DNA of 64,000 bases from Actinoallomurus vinaceus (GCF_039542055.1 NZ_BAABHK010000003.1:310001-374000), one strand, 5' to 3'; positions 33,267 to 41,464 are shown, numbered from the stretch's first letter. Program-made: numbers and translations. Notes: generated from the letters alone by a model not told the origin.

Positions 33267-34778
33267 TTACGCGGCCTCCTGTCGGGTACGGCCGGTGGCG
33301 GCGGCCATGACGGTCTCCTCGGTGGCCTCTTCCCGGGAGATCTCGGCGGCGAGCCGGCCCTCGTGCATCACCAGCACGCGGTCGGCCATGCCGAGCACCT
33401 CCGGCAGGTCGGAGGAGATCATCAGAACGGCGAGGCCCTGCCCGGCCAGCTCCGACAGCAGGCGGTGCACCTCGGCCTTGGTGCCGACGTCGATGCCGCG
33501 CGTGGGCTCGTCGACGATCAGCACGGACGGCTCGGTCGACAGCCACTTGGCGAGGACGACCTTCTGCTGGTTGCCGCCGGACAGCACGCCGACGGCGTCG
33601 CTGAGCCGCGCGTACTTCAGCTGCAGCCGGATCGCCCAGTCGGCGGCCCGGTCGCGTTCGACCTTCCGGGAGATGATCGGGCCGCGGCGCAGGGAGCGCA
33701 GCTGGGTCAGGCCGATGTTCCGCTCGATCGAGCCCTCCATGACCAGGCCCTGCTGGCGCCGATCCTCGGGGACCAGGGCGATCCCGGCGGACATCGCGGC
33801 GGTGGGACTGCCGGCCCGCAGCCGAGTCGTCCCGACCTGAACGTTGCCCGCGTCGTAGCGGTCGACCCCGAAGATCGCGCGGGCGACCTCGCTGCGCCCG
33901 GCGCCGACGAGGCCGGCCAGTGCGACGATCTCCCCGGCGCGTACCTCGAAGGACACGTCGGTGAAGACGCCCTCGCGGGTCAGCCGGGACACCGTCAGCA
34001 CGGTCTCGCCGGGTGTCGTCTCCTGCTTGGGATAGAGCGCGTCCAGCTCGCGGCCGACCATCCGCTGCACGAGGTCGTCGGGGGTGAGCTCGTCGAGCGT
34101 CTCAGTGGAGATGTAGCGGCCGTCGCGCAGCGTCGTCACCCGCTGGCAGAGGTCGAAGATCTCCTCCAGCCGGTGGGAGATGAACAGCAGCGCGCAGCCC
34201 TGCTCCTGGAGGGTGCGGGCGACGGCGAACAGCCGCGCGACCTCGTTGCCGGACAGCGCCGCGGTCGGCTCGTCCATGATCAGTACGCGGGCGTCGCGGG
34301 AGATCGCCTTGGCGATCTCCACGATCTGCTGGTCGGCGATGGACAGGCCGCGCGCGGGCCGGTCCGGGTCGAGCGCGACGCCCAGCCGCTCGAACAGCTT
34401 CGCGGTCTCGGCCCGGAGGGCGCGGCGGTCGATGCGGCCGAAGCGGGCGCGCGGCTGGCGGCCCATGAAGATGTTCTCCGCGACCGACAGGTCGGGGAAG
34501 AGCGTGGGCTCCTGGTAGATCACGGCGACGCCCGCGTGCTGCGCGTCGCCGGGACCGTGGAACTCGTTCGGGCGGCCGTCCAGCAGCACCTGCCCCTCGT
34601 CGGGCCGGTGCACCCCCGCCAGGATCTTGACGAGGGTGGACTTGCCCGCCCCGTTCTCGCCGGCGAGCGCGTGGATCTCTCCGCCCCACAGCTCCAGGGA
34701 GACGTCCTGCAGAGCCCGCACCGCGCCGAACGCCTTGCTGACGCTCGCCAGGGCGAGGATCGGAGGCGACTCAGTCAC
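33267..34778 (-). CDS. rhaT: Rhamnose ABC transporter ATP-binding protein (tandem ATPase)
   Basis: A 503-aa protein with two nucleotide-binding domains, as in the ribose/rhamnose import family. First domain: GENGAGKST (Walker A), YQEPTLF (Q loop), the atypical signature LSIADQQ, and VLIMDEPTAAL (Walker B). Second domain: degenerate P-loop GLVGAGRSEV, a full signature LSGGNQQKV, and VLIVDEPTRGID. GTG start with AAGGAGG 4 nt upstream. It is the first gene of the long minus-strand run, directly facing the LacI-type regulator across the operator region, so its promoter is probably what the regulator controls. Confidence 0.93.
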   Translation of the reverse strand: MTESPPILALASVSKAFGAVRALQDVSLELWGGEIHALAGENGAGKSTLVKILAGVHRPDEGQVLLDGRPNEFHGPGDAQHAGVAVIYQEPTLFPDLSVAENIFMGRQPRARFGRIDRRALRAETAKLFERLGVALDPDRPARGLSIADQQIVEIAKAISRDARVLIMDEPTAALSGNEVARLFAVARTLQEQGCALLFISHRLEEIFDLCQRVTTLRDGRYISTETLDELTPDDLVQRMVGRELDALYPKQETTPGETVLTVSRLTREGVFTDVSFEVRAGEIVALAGLVGAGRSEVARAIFGVDRYDAGNVQVGTTRLRAGSPTAAMSAGIALVPEDRRQQGLVMEGSIERNIGLTQLRSLRRGPIISRKVERDRAADWAIRLQLKYARLSDAVGVLSGGNQQKVVLAKWLSTEPSVLIVDEPTRGIDVGTKAEVHRLLSELAGQGLAVLMISSDLPEVLGMADRVLVMHEGRLAAEISREEATEETVMAAATGRTRQEAA

Positions 34779-34869
34779 GCGGCCTCCTTCGTCGGAGGAG
34801 TGACCAGGCGCACTGTGCTTTCGATTCGCTCGCTCCGCTCGCTCATGGTCCCTCCGGAAGTGAACGGAA

Positions 34870-34883
34870 TAAAAACGTTTTAA
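34870..34883. promoter_or_regulatory. LacI-family operator O1
   Basis: TAAAAACGTTTTAA: perfect core palindrome AAAACGTTTT (34872-34881) around a central CG, the usual form for LacI/GalR-family sites. It lies 92 bp upstream of the rhaT start. Confidence 0.7.
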
Positions 34884-35049
34884 CGCGATTGACCCGGGAC
34901 GCTAAGTCTGTGAGCGCGGTCACGTCAAGGGTGAGTTTCGAGCGGGCCCTCGTTCGCGGCCAGCTACCTGCACGATGACCTGCGGATATATAGCCGAGAT
35001 AACGACCAGGTCACCGCCGGGTCTCGTCGAACGACCTCCGCGGGGCCTG

Positions 35050-35063
35050 TTGACACGTTTTAA
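35050..35063. promoter_or_regulatory. LacI-family operator O2 overlapping the regulator promoter
   Basis: TTGACACGTTTTAA keeps the right half CGTTTTAA of O1 exactly, and 4 of 6 left-half positions. The left half doubles as a TTGACA -35 box, so binding would block the regulator's own promoter. Confidence 0.6.
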
Positions 35064-35112
35064 TTCAGTCGTCACAGTGAACGCCATCACATTCGGAGAA
35101 GAGGTACCGGCG

Positions 35113-36111
35113 TTGGGGACCGTGGGGATCAGGGAGGTCGCGCAGCGCGCGGGCGTGTCGCCGGGCACGGTGTCGAACGTGCTCAACCGGCCCGAACGCG
35201 TCGCCGCGGCGACGCGCGCCCGCGTCGAGCAGGCCATCCGCGAGCTGGGCTTCGTCCGCAACGGCTCGGCCGCGACCCTGCGGGCCGGGCAGAGCCGGGC
35301 GATCGGCCTGGTCGTGCTCGACGTCGGCAACCCCTTCTTCGTCGCGGTCGCGCGCGGCGTCGAGGACGTCGTCAGCGACCGGGACCACGCGGTCATCCTG
35401 TGCAACTCCGGCGAGTCACCCGAGCGGGAGGCCCGTAACCTGCGGGTCCTGGCCGAGCAGCGGGTCCGCGGCGTCCTGATCACGCCGACCGACGAGGACC
35501 TCTCCCGCCTGGACCTGCTGCGTCAGCGCGGAGTCGCGGTCGTCCTGGTCGACCACCCGGCGACCGGGGACGTGTGCTCGGTGTCCGTCGACGACGTCGC
35601 CGGCGGGGACCTGGCCGTCGCCCACCTCCTCGCCCGGGGCGCGGAGCGGCTCGCGTACGTCACCGGCCCCCTGGCGATCCGGCAGTGCACGGACCGGCGC
35701 AAGGGCGCCCGGCGCGCGCTGCGCGCGGCGGGGCTGCCCGCCCGCGCTCTTGAGGACGTGGTCGTGCCGGAGATGAACGCGAGCGGCGGCGCGCTCGCCG
35801 CCGAGAAGCTCCTGTCCGGCGAGCTCCCGGACGCGATCTTCTGCGCGAACGACCTGCTCGCGCTGGGCGTGCTGCGCGCGCTGTCCCAGGCGGGGGTGCG
35901 GGTGCCGGACGACGTCTCCCTCATCGGCTACGACGACATCGAGTTCTCCTCGGCGGCGGCGGTGCCGCTCAGCTCGATCCGCCAGCCGACCTACCAGCTC
36001 GGCAAGATCGCCACCGAGCTGCTGCTGGACGAGTGCGACTCCCCGACGGGCCACGCGCACCAGCAGATCATGTTCCAGCCCGAACTCGTCGTCCGCGAAT
36101 CGAGCCGCTGA
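35113..36111 (+). CDS. LacI-family transcriptional regulator, probable L-rhamnose regulator
   Basis: A 332-aa protein when started at TTG 35113, which has GAGAAGAGG about 8 nt upstream and places the helix-turn-helix at the N-terminus: IREVAQRAGVSPGTVSNVLN (about 6-25). An upstream in-frame ATG at 34975 would add a non-conserved 46-residue extension covering the operator, so it is rejected. A hinge and a sugar-binding domain follow (AIGLVVLDVGNPFFVAVARGVE, ERLAYVTGPL, NDLLALGVLRALSQAG, YDDIEFSSAAAVPLSSIRQP). It lies between the two rha operons next to two operator-like sites, so it most likely represses both and itself, with rhamnose or an intermediate as inducer. The first lut gene follows after one base. 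Confidence 0.9.
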   Translation: MGTVGIREVAQRAGVSPGTVSNVLNRPERVAAATRARVEQAIRELGFVRNGSAATLRAGQSRAIGLVVLDVGNPFFVAVARGVEDVVSDRDHAVILCNSGESPEREARNLRVLAEQRVRGVLITPTDEDLSRLDLLRQRGVAVVLVDHPATGDVCSVSVDDVAGGDLAVAHLLARGAERLAYVTGPLAIRQCTDRRKGARRALRAAGLPARALEDVVVPEMNASGGALAAEKLLSGELPDAIFCANDLLALGVLRALSQAGVRVPDDVSLIGYDDIEFSSAAAVPLSSIRQPTYQLGKIATELLLDECDSPTGHAHQQIMFQPELVVRESSR

Positions 36112-36112
36112 C

Positions 36113-36841
36113 ATGCGCGTCGCCCTGTTCGTCACCTGCTTCAACGACACGCTGTACCCCGGCACCGGCAAGGCGGTCGTGACGCTGCTCGAGCGGCTGG
36201 GGCACGAGGTGGTCTTCCCCGCCGAGCAGACCTGCTGCGGCCAGATGCACTACAACACCGGGTACGACCGGGAGTGCGGGCCACTGGTCAGAGATTTCGT
36301 TAAAACGTTCCAACCGTACGACGTGGTCGTCGTTCCGTCGGCGTCCTGCGCGGGGATGATCCGCGAGAACCACGCGCGGGTGGCCCGCACCGTCGGCGAC
36401 GACGCGCTGGCCGAGGAGGCTCTTCGGACCGCGCCGCGCGTCCACGAGCTGTCCGAGCTGCTCGTCGACGTGCTCGGCGTCGAGGACGTCGGCGCGTACT
36501 TCCCGCACCGCGTCACCTACCACCCGACCTGCCACTCCCTGCGCGCCCTCGGCCTCGGGGACCGGCCGCTGCGGCTGCTGCGCGCGGTGCGCGGCATCGA
36601 CCTCGTCGAGCTGCCCGACGCGGCCGAGTGCTGCGGCTTCGGCGGCACCTTCGCGCTGAAGAACCCCGACGTGTCGGCGGCGATGGGCGCGGACAAGGTC
36701 GCCCGGATCCGGCAGACCGGCGCCGAGGTGGTGTGCGCGGCGGACAACTCCTGCCTCGCCCACATCGGCGGCCTGCTGTCCCGGCTCCGGACCGGCGTAC
36801 GGACCCTGCACCTGGCCGAGATCCTGGCGGCCACCGAATGA
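36113..36841 (+). CDS. lutA: Lactate utilization protein A, CCG-domain subunit
   Basis: A 242-aa protein with two cysteine-rich CCG-type motifs (TCCGQMHYNTGY near 41 and ECCGFGGTFALKNPD near 171) plus CHS and NSCLAHIGG, typical of LutA/YkgE. LutABC together oxidise L-lactate to pyruvate. The ATG comes one base after the regulator's stop (TGAcATG) with no obvious ribosome site, so translation is probably coupled. It overlaps lutB by 4 bp. In this locus it should process the L-lactate formed from rhamnose by RhaEW. An imperfect LacI-type operator lies inside the gene at 36300-36313. Confidence 0.93.
   Translation: MRVALFVTCFNDTLYPGTGKAVVTLLERLGHEVVFPAEQTCCGQMHYNTGYDRECGPLVRDFVKTFQPYDVVVVPSASCAGMIRENHARVARTVGDDALAEEALRTAPRVHELSELLVDVLGVEDVGAYFPHRVTYHPTCHSLRALGLGDRPLRLLRAVRGIDLVELPDAAECCGFGGTFALKNPDVSAAMGADKVARIRQTGAEVVCAADNSCLAHIGGLLSRLRTGVRTLHLAEILAATE
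36300..36313. promoter_or_regulatory. Weak internal LacI-type operator-like site in lutA
   Basis: TTAAAACGTTCCAA: the left half is identical to the O1-type half-site and the right half keeps 4 of 6 positions. It lies in coding sequence (codons for F-V-K-T-F-Q), so it may be coincidence or an auxiliary looping site. Confidence 0.3.
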
Positions 36842-38289
36842 ACGACCGGATCGGCGAACGAGGACCGACCATGCCCACGCACGACGGGGCCCGGATGCCG
36901 ACGTACGTCGGGATGCCCGCCTTCCCGGACGCGGCGCGAGAGGCCGTACGCGACACGCAGCTGCGCCGGAACCTCGCGCACGCCACCACCACGATCCGCG
37001 CCAAGCGGGCCGCCGCCGTGGCCGAACTGCCGGACTGGGCAGAACTACGGGAGGCGGGCAAACGCATCAAGGACCACACGATCGAGCACCTCGGCCACTA
37101 CCTGCGGCTCCTGGAGGAGCAGGTGACGGCCCGGGGCGGCACGGTGCACTGGGCTCGGGACGCCGCCGAGGCGAACCGGATCATCACCGACCTGATCAAG
37201 GCCACCGGCGAGACCGACGTCGTCAAGGTCAAGTCGATGGCCACCCAGGAGATCGGCCTGAACGAGGCGCTCGCCGCCGAGGGCATCCGCGCGCACGAGA
37301 CGGACCTGGCCGAGCTGATCGTCCAGCTCGGGAACGACCGCCCGTCCCACATCCTCGTCCCGGCGATCCACCGCAACCGCGCGGAGATCCGCGAGATCTT
37401 CCGCCGGGAGATGCCCGGCGTACCCGGTGACCTCACCGACGAGCCCGCCCGGCTCGCCGGAGCCGCCCGCGCCCACCTGCGGGAGCGGTTCCTGGCGGCG
37501 AAGGTGGCCGTGTCGGGGGCGAACTTCGCGGTCGCCGAGACCGGCTCGCTCGTCGTGGTCGAGTCCGAGGGCAACGGGCGGATGTGCCTGACGCTCCCCG
37601 AGACGCTGATCTCGGTGATGGGCATCGAGAAGGTGGTGCCCGCCTGGCGGGACCTGGAGGTGTTCCTCCAGCTGCTGCCGCGTTCGTCGACCGCCGAGCG
37701 GATGAACCCCTACACCTCGATCTGGTCCGGCGCGACCGAGGGCCAGACGTTCCACCTGGTGCTGGTCGACAACGGCCGGACGGCCACGCGCGACGACGAG
37801 GTCGGCCGGCAGGCGCTCCGGTGCATCCGCTGCTCGGCCTGCCTCAACGTGTGTCCCGTCTACCAGCGGGCGGGCGGGCACGCGTACGGGTCGCCGTACC
37901 CCGGGCCGATCGGCGCGATCCTGTCGCCGCAGCTGCGCGGCGGCGGCTCGCCGGTGGACGACTCGCTGCCGTACGCCTCGACACTGTGCGGCGCCTGCTA
38001 CGAGGTCTGCCCGGTCGCGATCGACATCCCCGAGGTGCTCGTCCACCTGCGGTCGCGCGCCGTGCACGGCCGTGCCGAGCGGGCGGCCATGCGGTTCGCC
38101 GCCTGGACGCTGCGCTCCCCCGCCCGGCTCGCCTTCGGGCAGCGTCTGGCGGGCACGGCCGGGCGGGCCCTCGGCCGCAAGGGCGGCATCCGGCGGCTGC
38201 CGGGTCCGCTCGCGCGCTGGACCGACACCCGTGACGCGCCCGTCCCCGCGAAAGAGACCTTCCGCGACTGGTGGGAGAGACGATCGTGA
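36838..38289 (+). CDS. lutB: Lactate utilization protein B, iron-sulfur subunit
   Basis: A 483-aa protein starting at the ATG that overlaps the lutA stop (ATGA). It has an N-terminal LUD domain (ATTTIRAKRAAAVAELPDW, KVKSMATQEIGLN, HRNRAEIREIF). A ferredoxin-like domain with CIRCSACLNVCP (about 332-343) and CGACYEVCP (about 384-392) can hold two 4Fe-4S clusters. A C-terminal LutB region follows. It is the electron-transfer core of the LutABC lactate oxidation complex, cytoplasmic or membrane-associated. It overlaps lutC by 4 bp (GTGA). Confidence 0.94.
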   Translation: MNDRIGERGPTMPTHDGARMPTYVGMPAFPDAAREAVRDTQLRRNLAHATTTIRAKRAAAVAELPDWAELREAGKRIKDHTIEHLGHYLRLLEEQVTARGGTVHWARDAAEANRIITDLIKATGETDVVKVKSMATQEIGLNEALAAEGIRAHETDLAELIVQLGNDRPSHILVPAIHRNRAEIREIFRREMPGVPGDLTDEPARLAGAARAHLRERFLAAKVAVSGANFAVAETGSLVVVESEGNGRMCLTLPETLISVMGIEKVVPAWRDLEVFLQLLPRSSTAERMNPYTSIWSGATEGQTFHLVLVDNGRTATRDDEVGRQALRCIRCSACLNVCPVYQRAGGHAYGSPYPGPIGAILSPQLRGGGSPVDDSLPYASTLCGACYEVCPVAIDIPEVLVHLRSRAVHGRAERAAMRFAAWTLRSPARLAFGQRLAGTAGRALGRKGGIRRLPGPLARWTDTRDAPVPAKETFRDWWERRS

Positions 38290-39005
38290 ACGCCCGCGAG
38301 GAGATCCTGGGCCGGCTCGGCGACGCACCGATGGACGCCGCGGCGTACGACGCGATCCCCCGGCCGTACCTCCGCCGCCACCACGACGGCGACGTCGTCG
38401 GCCTGTTCGCCGAGCGCGCCGCCGACTACCGCGCTGAGGTCCGCCGGATCGGCCGCGCCGACCTGCCGGGCGTGCTCGGCGCGCTGCGCGGCCGCTACCT
38501 CGCGCCGAACGGCCTGCCCGAGGCATGGACGGCAGGACTCGACTCCGTACGGGACGACGCGCAGGCCGCGACCGGCGGCCTCGACGTCGTACGGGACGAC
38601 CCGTCGGCCCCGACCGACGGCCTCGACGCCGAACGAGGCGGCCCCCGGGCCTCGACGGGCGGGCTGGACGTCGTGCGGGACGACCCGCCGGTGTCGGTCG
38701 CCGAGCTGGACGCCCTGGACGGTGTGATCACCGGCTGCGCGGTCGCGATCGCCGAGACCGGCACGGTCGTGCTCGACCACGGCGCCGGCCAGGGCCGCCG
38801 CGCGGTCACGCTCGTCCCCGACCACCACGTCGTCGTGGTCGAGGCGGCGCGGATCGCGGCGGACGTGCCCGAGGCCCTCGAACGCCTCTCCCCCGACCGG
38901 CCGCTGACGTTCGTGTCCGGCCCCTCGGCCACCAGCGACATCGAGCTGTCCCGCGTCGAAGGTGTCCACGGGCCGCGCCGGCTCACCATCGTGATCATCG
39001 ACTGA
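38286..39005 (+). CDS. lutC: Lactate utilization protein C (LUD domain) with an internal tandem repeat
   Basis: A 239-aa protein starting at the GTG that overlaps the lutB stop, with GGGAGAGA upstream. The N-terminal part (NAREEILGRLGDA, IPRPYLRR) and C-terminal LUD region (DGVITGCAVAIAETGTVVLD, TFVSGPSATSDIE) are normal for LutC. Between them, residues 82-137 are four 14-residue repeats of the pattern T-x-GLD-x-x-RDD (third copy ER-GG), replacing what is usually a short linker. The gene is in frame throughout, so the protein is probably functional. Works with LutA and LutB. The rhaB start lies 12 bp downstream, so all belong to one operon with the regulator. Confidence 0.92.
   Translation: MNAREEILGRLGDAPMDAAAYDAIPRPYLRRHHDGDVVGLFAERAADYRAEVRRIGRADLPGVLGALRGRYLAPNGLPEAWTAGLDSVRDDAQAATGGLDVVRDDPSAPTDGLDAERGGPRASTGGLDVVRDDPPVSVAELDALDGVITGCAVAIAETGTVVLDHGAGQGRRAVTLVPDHHVVVVEAARIAADVPEALERLSPDRPLTFVSGPSATSDIELSRVEGVHGPRRLTIVIID
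38529..38696 (+). repeat. Four tandem 42-bp repeats inside lutC
   Basis: Units start at 38529, 38571, 38613 and 38655. Units 2 and 4 both encode TGGLDVVRDDP; units 1 and 3 are more diverged. The period is exactly 14 codons, so copy-number changes would keep the frame. Confidence 0.9.
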
Positions 39006-39017
39006 GGAGGAGCAGCC

Positions 39018-40445
39018 ATGCCCCCGCGTTCGTTCGCCGCCGTGGACCTGGGCGCCTCCAGCGGGCGCGTCATGATCGCCCGCGTCGGGGACGACGAGCT
39101 GACGCTGCGTCAGGCGCACCGATTCGCGAACCGCCCGGTCCGCACGGCGGGCACCCTCTACTGGGACGTCCTCGGGCTGTACGGGGAGGTCCTCGAGGGG
39201 CTGCGGGGCGCCGACGGCGTCACCTCGGTCGGCGTGGACTCCTGGGCCGTCGACTACGGCCTGCTCGACCCGGCCGGCGCGCTCATCGGCAACCCCGTCC
39301 ACTACCGGGACGGCCGCACCGACGGCGTCATGGACAAGCTGATCGACGAGGTGGGCGCGCAGACGCTGTACGACATCGGCGGGCTGCAGTTCCTCCCGTT
39401 CAACACGGTGTACCAGCTGCTGTCGGCGCCGGTCCCGGAGGCGGCGCGCACGCTGCTGATGATCCCCGACCTGCTGGCGTACTGGCTGACCGGCGAGGTC
39501 GGCGCGGAGCAGACCAACGCCTCGACGACCGGGCTGTACGACGTGCGGACGGGCGACTGGGCGTACGCCTTCATCGAGCGCCTCGGGCTGCCGACGGGGA
39601 TCTTCCCGCCGCTGCGCCGGCCGGGCGACGTCATCGGCACGCTGCGGCCGGACGTCGCGGCCGAGACCGGGCTGCCGGAGTCCCTGCCGGTCACCGCGGT
39701 CGGCTCGCACGACACCGCCTCCGCCGTCCTGGCCGTGCCCGCCGAGCACGACCGGTTCGGCTACGTGTCCTGCGGCACCTGGTCGCTGGCGGGCGTCGAG
39801 CTCGACGCGCCGGTGCTGACCGAGGAGAGCCGGGCCGCCGGGTTCACCAACGAGGTCGGCGTCGGTGGCACCATCCGCTACCTGCGCAACGTCATGGGAC
39901 TGTGGCTGCTGCAGGAGTCGCTGCGGACCTGGCGGGCCGAGGCGTCGCTGCCCGAGCTGCTGGCCGCGGCCACGGACGCCCCGCCGTTCGCCGCGCTGGT
40001 CGACCCGGGCGACCAGGCGTTCATCCCGCCGGGCGACATGCCCGCGCGGATCTCCGCGTACTGCGCGCGGACCGGCCAGCGGCCTCCGGAGGGACGGGCC
40101 GAGATCGTCCGCTGCATCCTGGAGAGCCTCGCCCTCGGGCACCGCGCCGCGATCCGGGACGCCGCGCGCCTGTCCGGGCGGTCCGTCGAGGTCGTGCACA
40201 TCGTCGGAGGCGGCGCGCGCAACGCGCTGCTGTGCCAGTTGACCGCCGACGCCTGCGGCCTGCCGGTCGTCGCCGGACCGGTGGAGGCGACCGCGATCGG
40301 CAACGCGCTGGCGCAGGCCCGCGCGCACGGGCTGGCCGCCGACCCGCGCGAGCTCGTGCGCCGGACGCAGGAGCTGACGGTCTACCGGCCGCGCGGCGAC
40401 GACGCCGCCTGGGACCGCGCCGCGCGACGGATCGGTCTCTCGTAA
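39018..40445 (+). CDS. rhaB: Rhamnulokinase (FGGY kinase)
   Basis: A 475-aa FGGY-family kinase, with GAGGAGGAG upstream of the ATG. N-terminal phosphate loop FAAVDLGASSGRVM, then WAVDYGLLD, HYRDGRTDG and LPFNTVYQLLS characteristic of RhaB; SHDTASAV and YVSCGTWSLAGVEL near the domain junction; VHIVGGGARNALLCQLTADA in the C-terminal ATPase domain. It phosphorylates L-rhamnulose at C1 with ATP, linking RhaI to RhaEW. It is the last gene of the regulator-lutABC operon, opposite to the other rha genes, so both operons must be induced together for growth on rhamnose. Confidence 0.95.
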   Translation: MPPRSFAAVDLGASSGRVMIARVGDDELTLRQAHRFANRPVRTAGTLYWDVLGLYGEVLEGLRGADGVTSVGVDSWAVDYGLLDPAGALIGNPVHYRDGRTDGVMDKLIDEVGAQTLYDIGGLQFLPFNTVYQLLSAPVPEAARTLLMIPDLLAYWLTGEVGAEQTNASTTGLYDVRTGDWAYAFIERLGLPTGIFPPLRRPGDVIGTLRPDVAAETGLPESLPVTAVGSHDTASAVLAVPAEHDRFGYVSCGTWSLAGVELDAPVLTEESRAAGFTNEVGVGGTIRYLRNVMGLWLLQESLRTWRAEASLPELLAAATDAPPFAALVDPGDQAFIPPGDMPARISAYCARTGQRPPEGRAEIVRCILESLALGHRAAIRDAARLSGRSVEVVHIVGGGARNALLCQLTADACGLPVVAGPVEATAIGNALAQARAHGLAADPRELVRRTQELTVYRPRGDDAAWDRAARRIGLS

Positions 40446-40656
40446 GTCCCCGGATTCGCGGGTTCGCGGCGCTGCCGCGGGCCCGGTTCTCGTCGCCGTT
40501 CCAGGCGGCTTAATTCGATCTCAAACGCGATCACGAGGACCCTTCCCGGCGAATTTCGATCACCTACCCCGATCACGTATCCGCAGGTAGAGGGCTAGGT
40601 AGATCTTTGCCTGATCCTTTTGGAGAAACGCCATATGTCCACTTACAGTCTCCTTC
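40446..40656 (+). promoter_or_regulatory. Intergenic region upstream of the secreted protease, with heptamer repeats and a small leader frame
   Basis: A 211-bp, AT-richer gap. CGATCAC occurs three times (40528-40534, 40557-40563, 40570-40576). A 22-codon open frame (40635-40703) has a good ribosome site (GGAGAA at 40622-40627) and overlaps the protease start out of frame. No convincing -10/-35 was identified. Confidence 0.4.
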
Positions 40657-41421
40657 ATGCGTTTCGCCGCCCCCATAGTTGCATTTGCGCTATTTCTGGT
40701 TAGTCTCGCTTCTCCCGCCTCCGCGATCACCAATGGATCTCCGGACGGAAACGACCACCCGTCGGTCGGCGCCCTCATCGCCGACAAGCCGTACCCCGAC
40801 GGCACCTGGGCGTACTGCACCGGCACGCTCATCTCCCCGACGGTCCTCCTGACCGCCGCGCACTGCGGTCACCGGAACCAGCGGACCGCGCGCGTCACCT
40901 TCGCCAGCCACTACCAGCAGGGCGAGACCGTCTACAGCGGCCGCTACATCCCGGACGAGCGCTACAACCCCAAGGGCGATCTCCACGACATCGCCGTCGT
41001 GGTGTTCGGCTCGCCGATCGCCGGCATCAAGCCGGCCAAGCTGCCCTCGGCGGGCCTGCTGTCCCGGATGCGCGCCGACGGGTCGCTGCGGGACGCCAAG
41101 TTCACGCCGGTCGGGTACGGGTCGATCAACCAGACGAAGGCGTCGCGCAAGGCCAAGCTGGTCTACACCGACACGCGCAGCCGGACGTCGATCTCCTATG
41201 ACGACCTCACCCGCGTGTGGCTCAAGCTCGACCTGAAGCCGGGCGACGGAGGCACCTGCTACGGCGACTCCGGCGGCCCCAACTTCCTCGGCAACTCCGA
41301 CCTGCTGGTGGCCACGACGATCAGCGGGGACGACGACGCCTGCAAGGCGACCAACTACGACTACCGCCTGGACGCCGGCCCCGCCCGCGACTTCCTCGCC
41401 CGGTTCGTCACCCTCCCCTAG
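40657..41421 (+). CDS. Secreted trypsin-like serine protease (S1 family)
   Basis: A 254-aa protein with a Sec signal peptide (MRFAAPIVAFALFLVSLASPASA). The catalytic triad is intact: His in LLTAAHC, Asp in LHDIAVVVFG, Ser in GDSGGPN, with the expected Cys near each. Length fits a single-domain S1 protease with a short or absent propeptide. No good ribosome site precedes the ATG; translation may be leaderless or coupled to the overlapping small frame at 40635. It stands alone between rhaB and a convergent gene, with a strong terminator downstream. Role probably extracellular protein degradation. Confidence 0.92.
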   Translation: MRFAAPIVAFALFLVSLASPASAITNGSPDGNDHPSVGALIADKPYPDGTWAYCTGTLISPTVLLTAAHCGHRNQRTARVTFASHYQQGETVYSGRYIPDERYNPKGDLHDIAVVVFGSPIAGIKPAKLPSAGLLSRMRADGSLRDAKFTPVGYGSINQTKASRKAKLVYTDTRSRTSISYDDLTRVWLKLDLKPGDGGTCYGDSGGPNFLGNSDLLVATTISGDDDACKATNYDYRLDAGPARDFLARFVTLP

Positions 41422-41464
41422 TACCGTCGTCCGACCCGACGGCCTCACGGCAAAGGGCGGTTCA

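Larger units (their letters stand above)
34779..35112. promoter_or_regulatory. Divergent control region between rhaT and the LacI-family regulator
   Basis: This 334-bp gap separates the two opposing operons and is visibly AT-richer than its surroundings. It holds two LacI-type operator-like sites (34870-34883 and 35050-35063) and a TTGACA -35 box at 35050-35055 for the regulator gene. GGAGAAGAGG at 35095-35104 is the ribosome binding site for the TTG start at 35113. About 90 bp lie between the rhaT start and the first operator, leaving room for a minus-strand promoter, but no clear -10 was identified. Confidence 0.7.

Noticed and set aside
34975..35112. Upstream ATG for the LacI-family regulator
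   Set aside because: It would add 46 unconserved residues, cover the operator and -35 box, and has a worse ribosome site than TTG 35113.
38529..38696. CRISPR array or minisatellite outside a gene
   Set aside because: The 42-bp units are contiguous without spacers and lie in frame within lutC.
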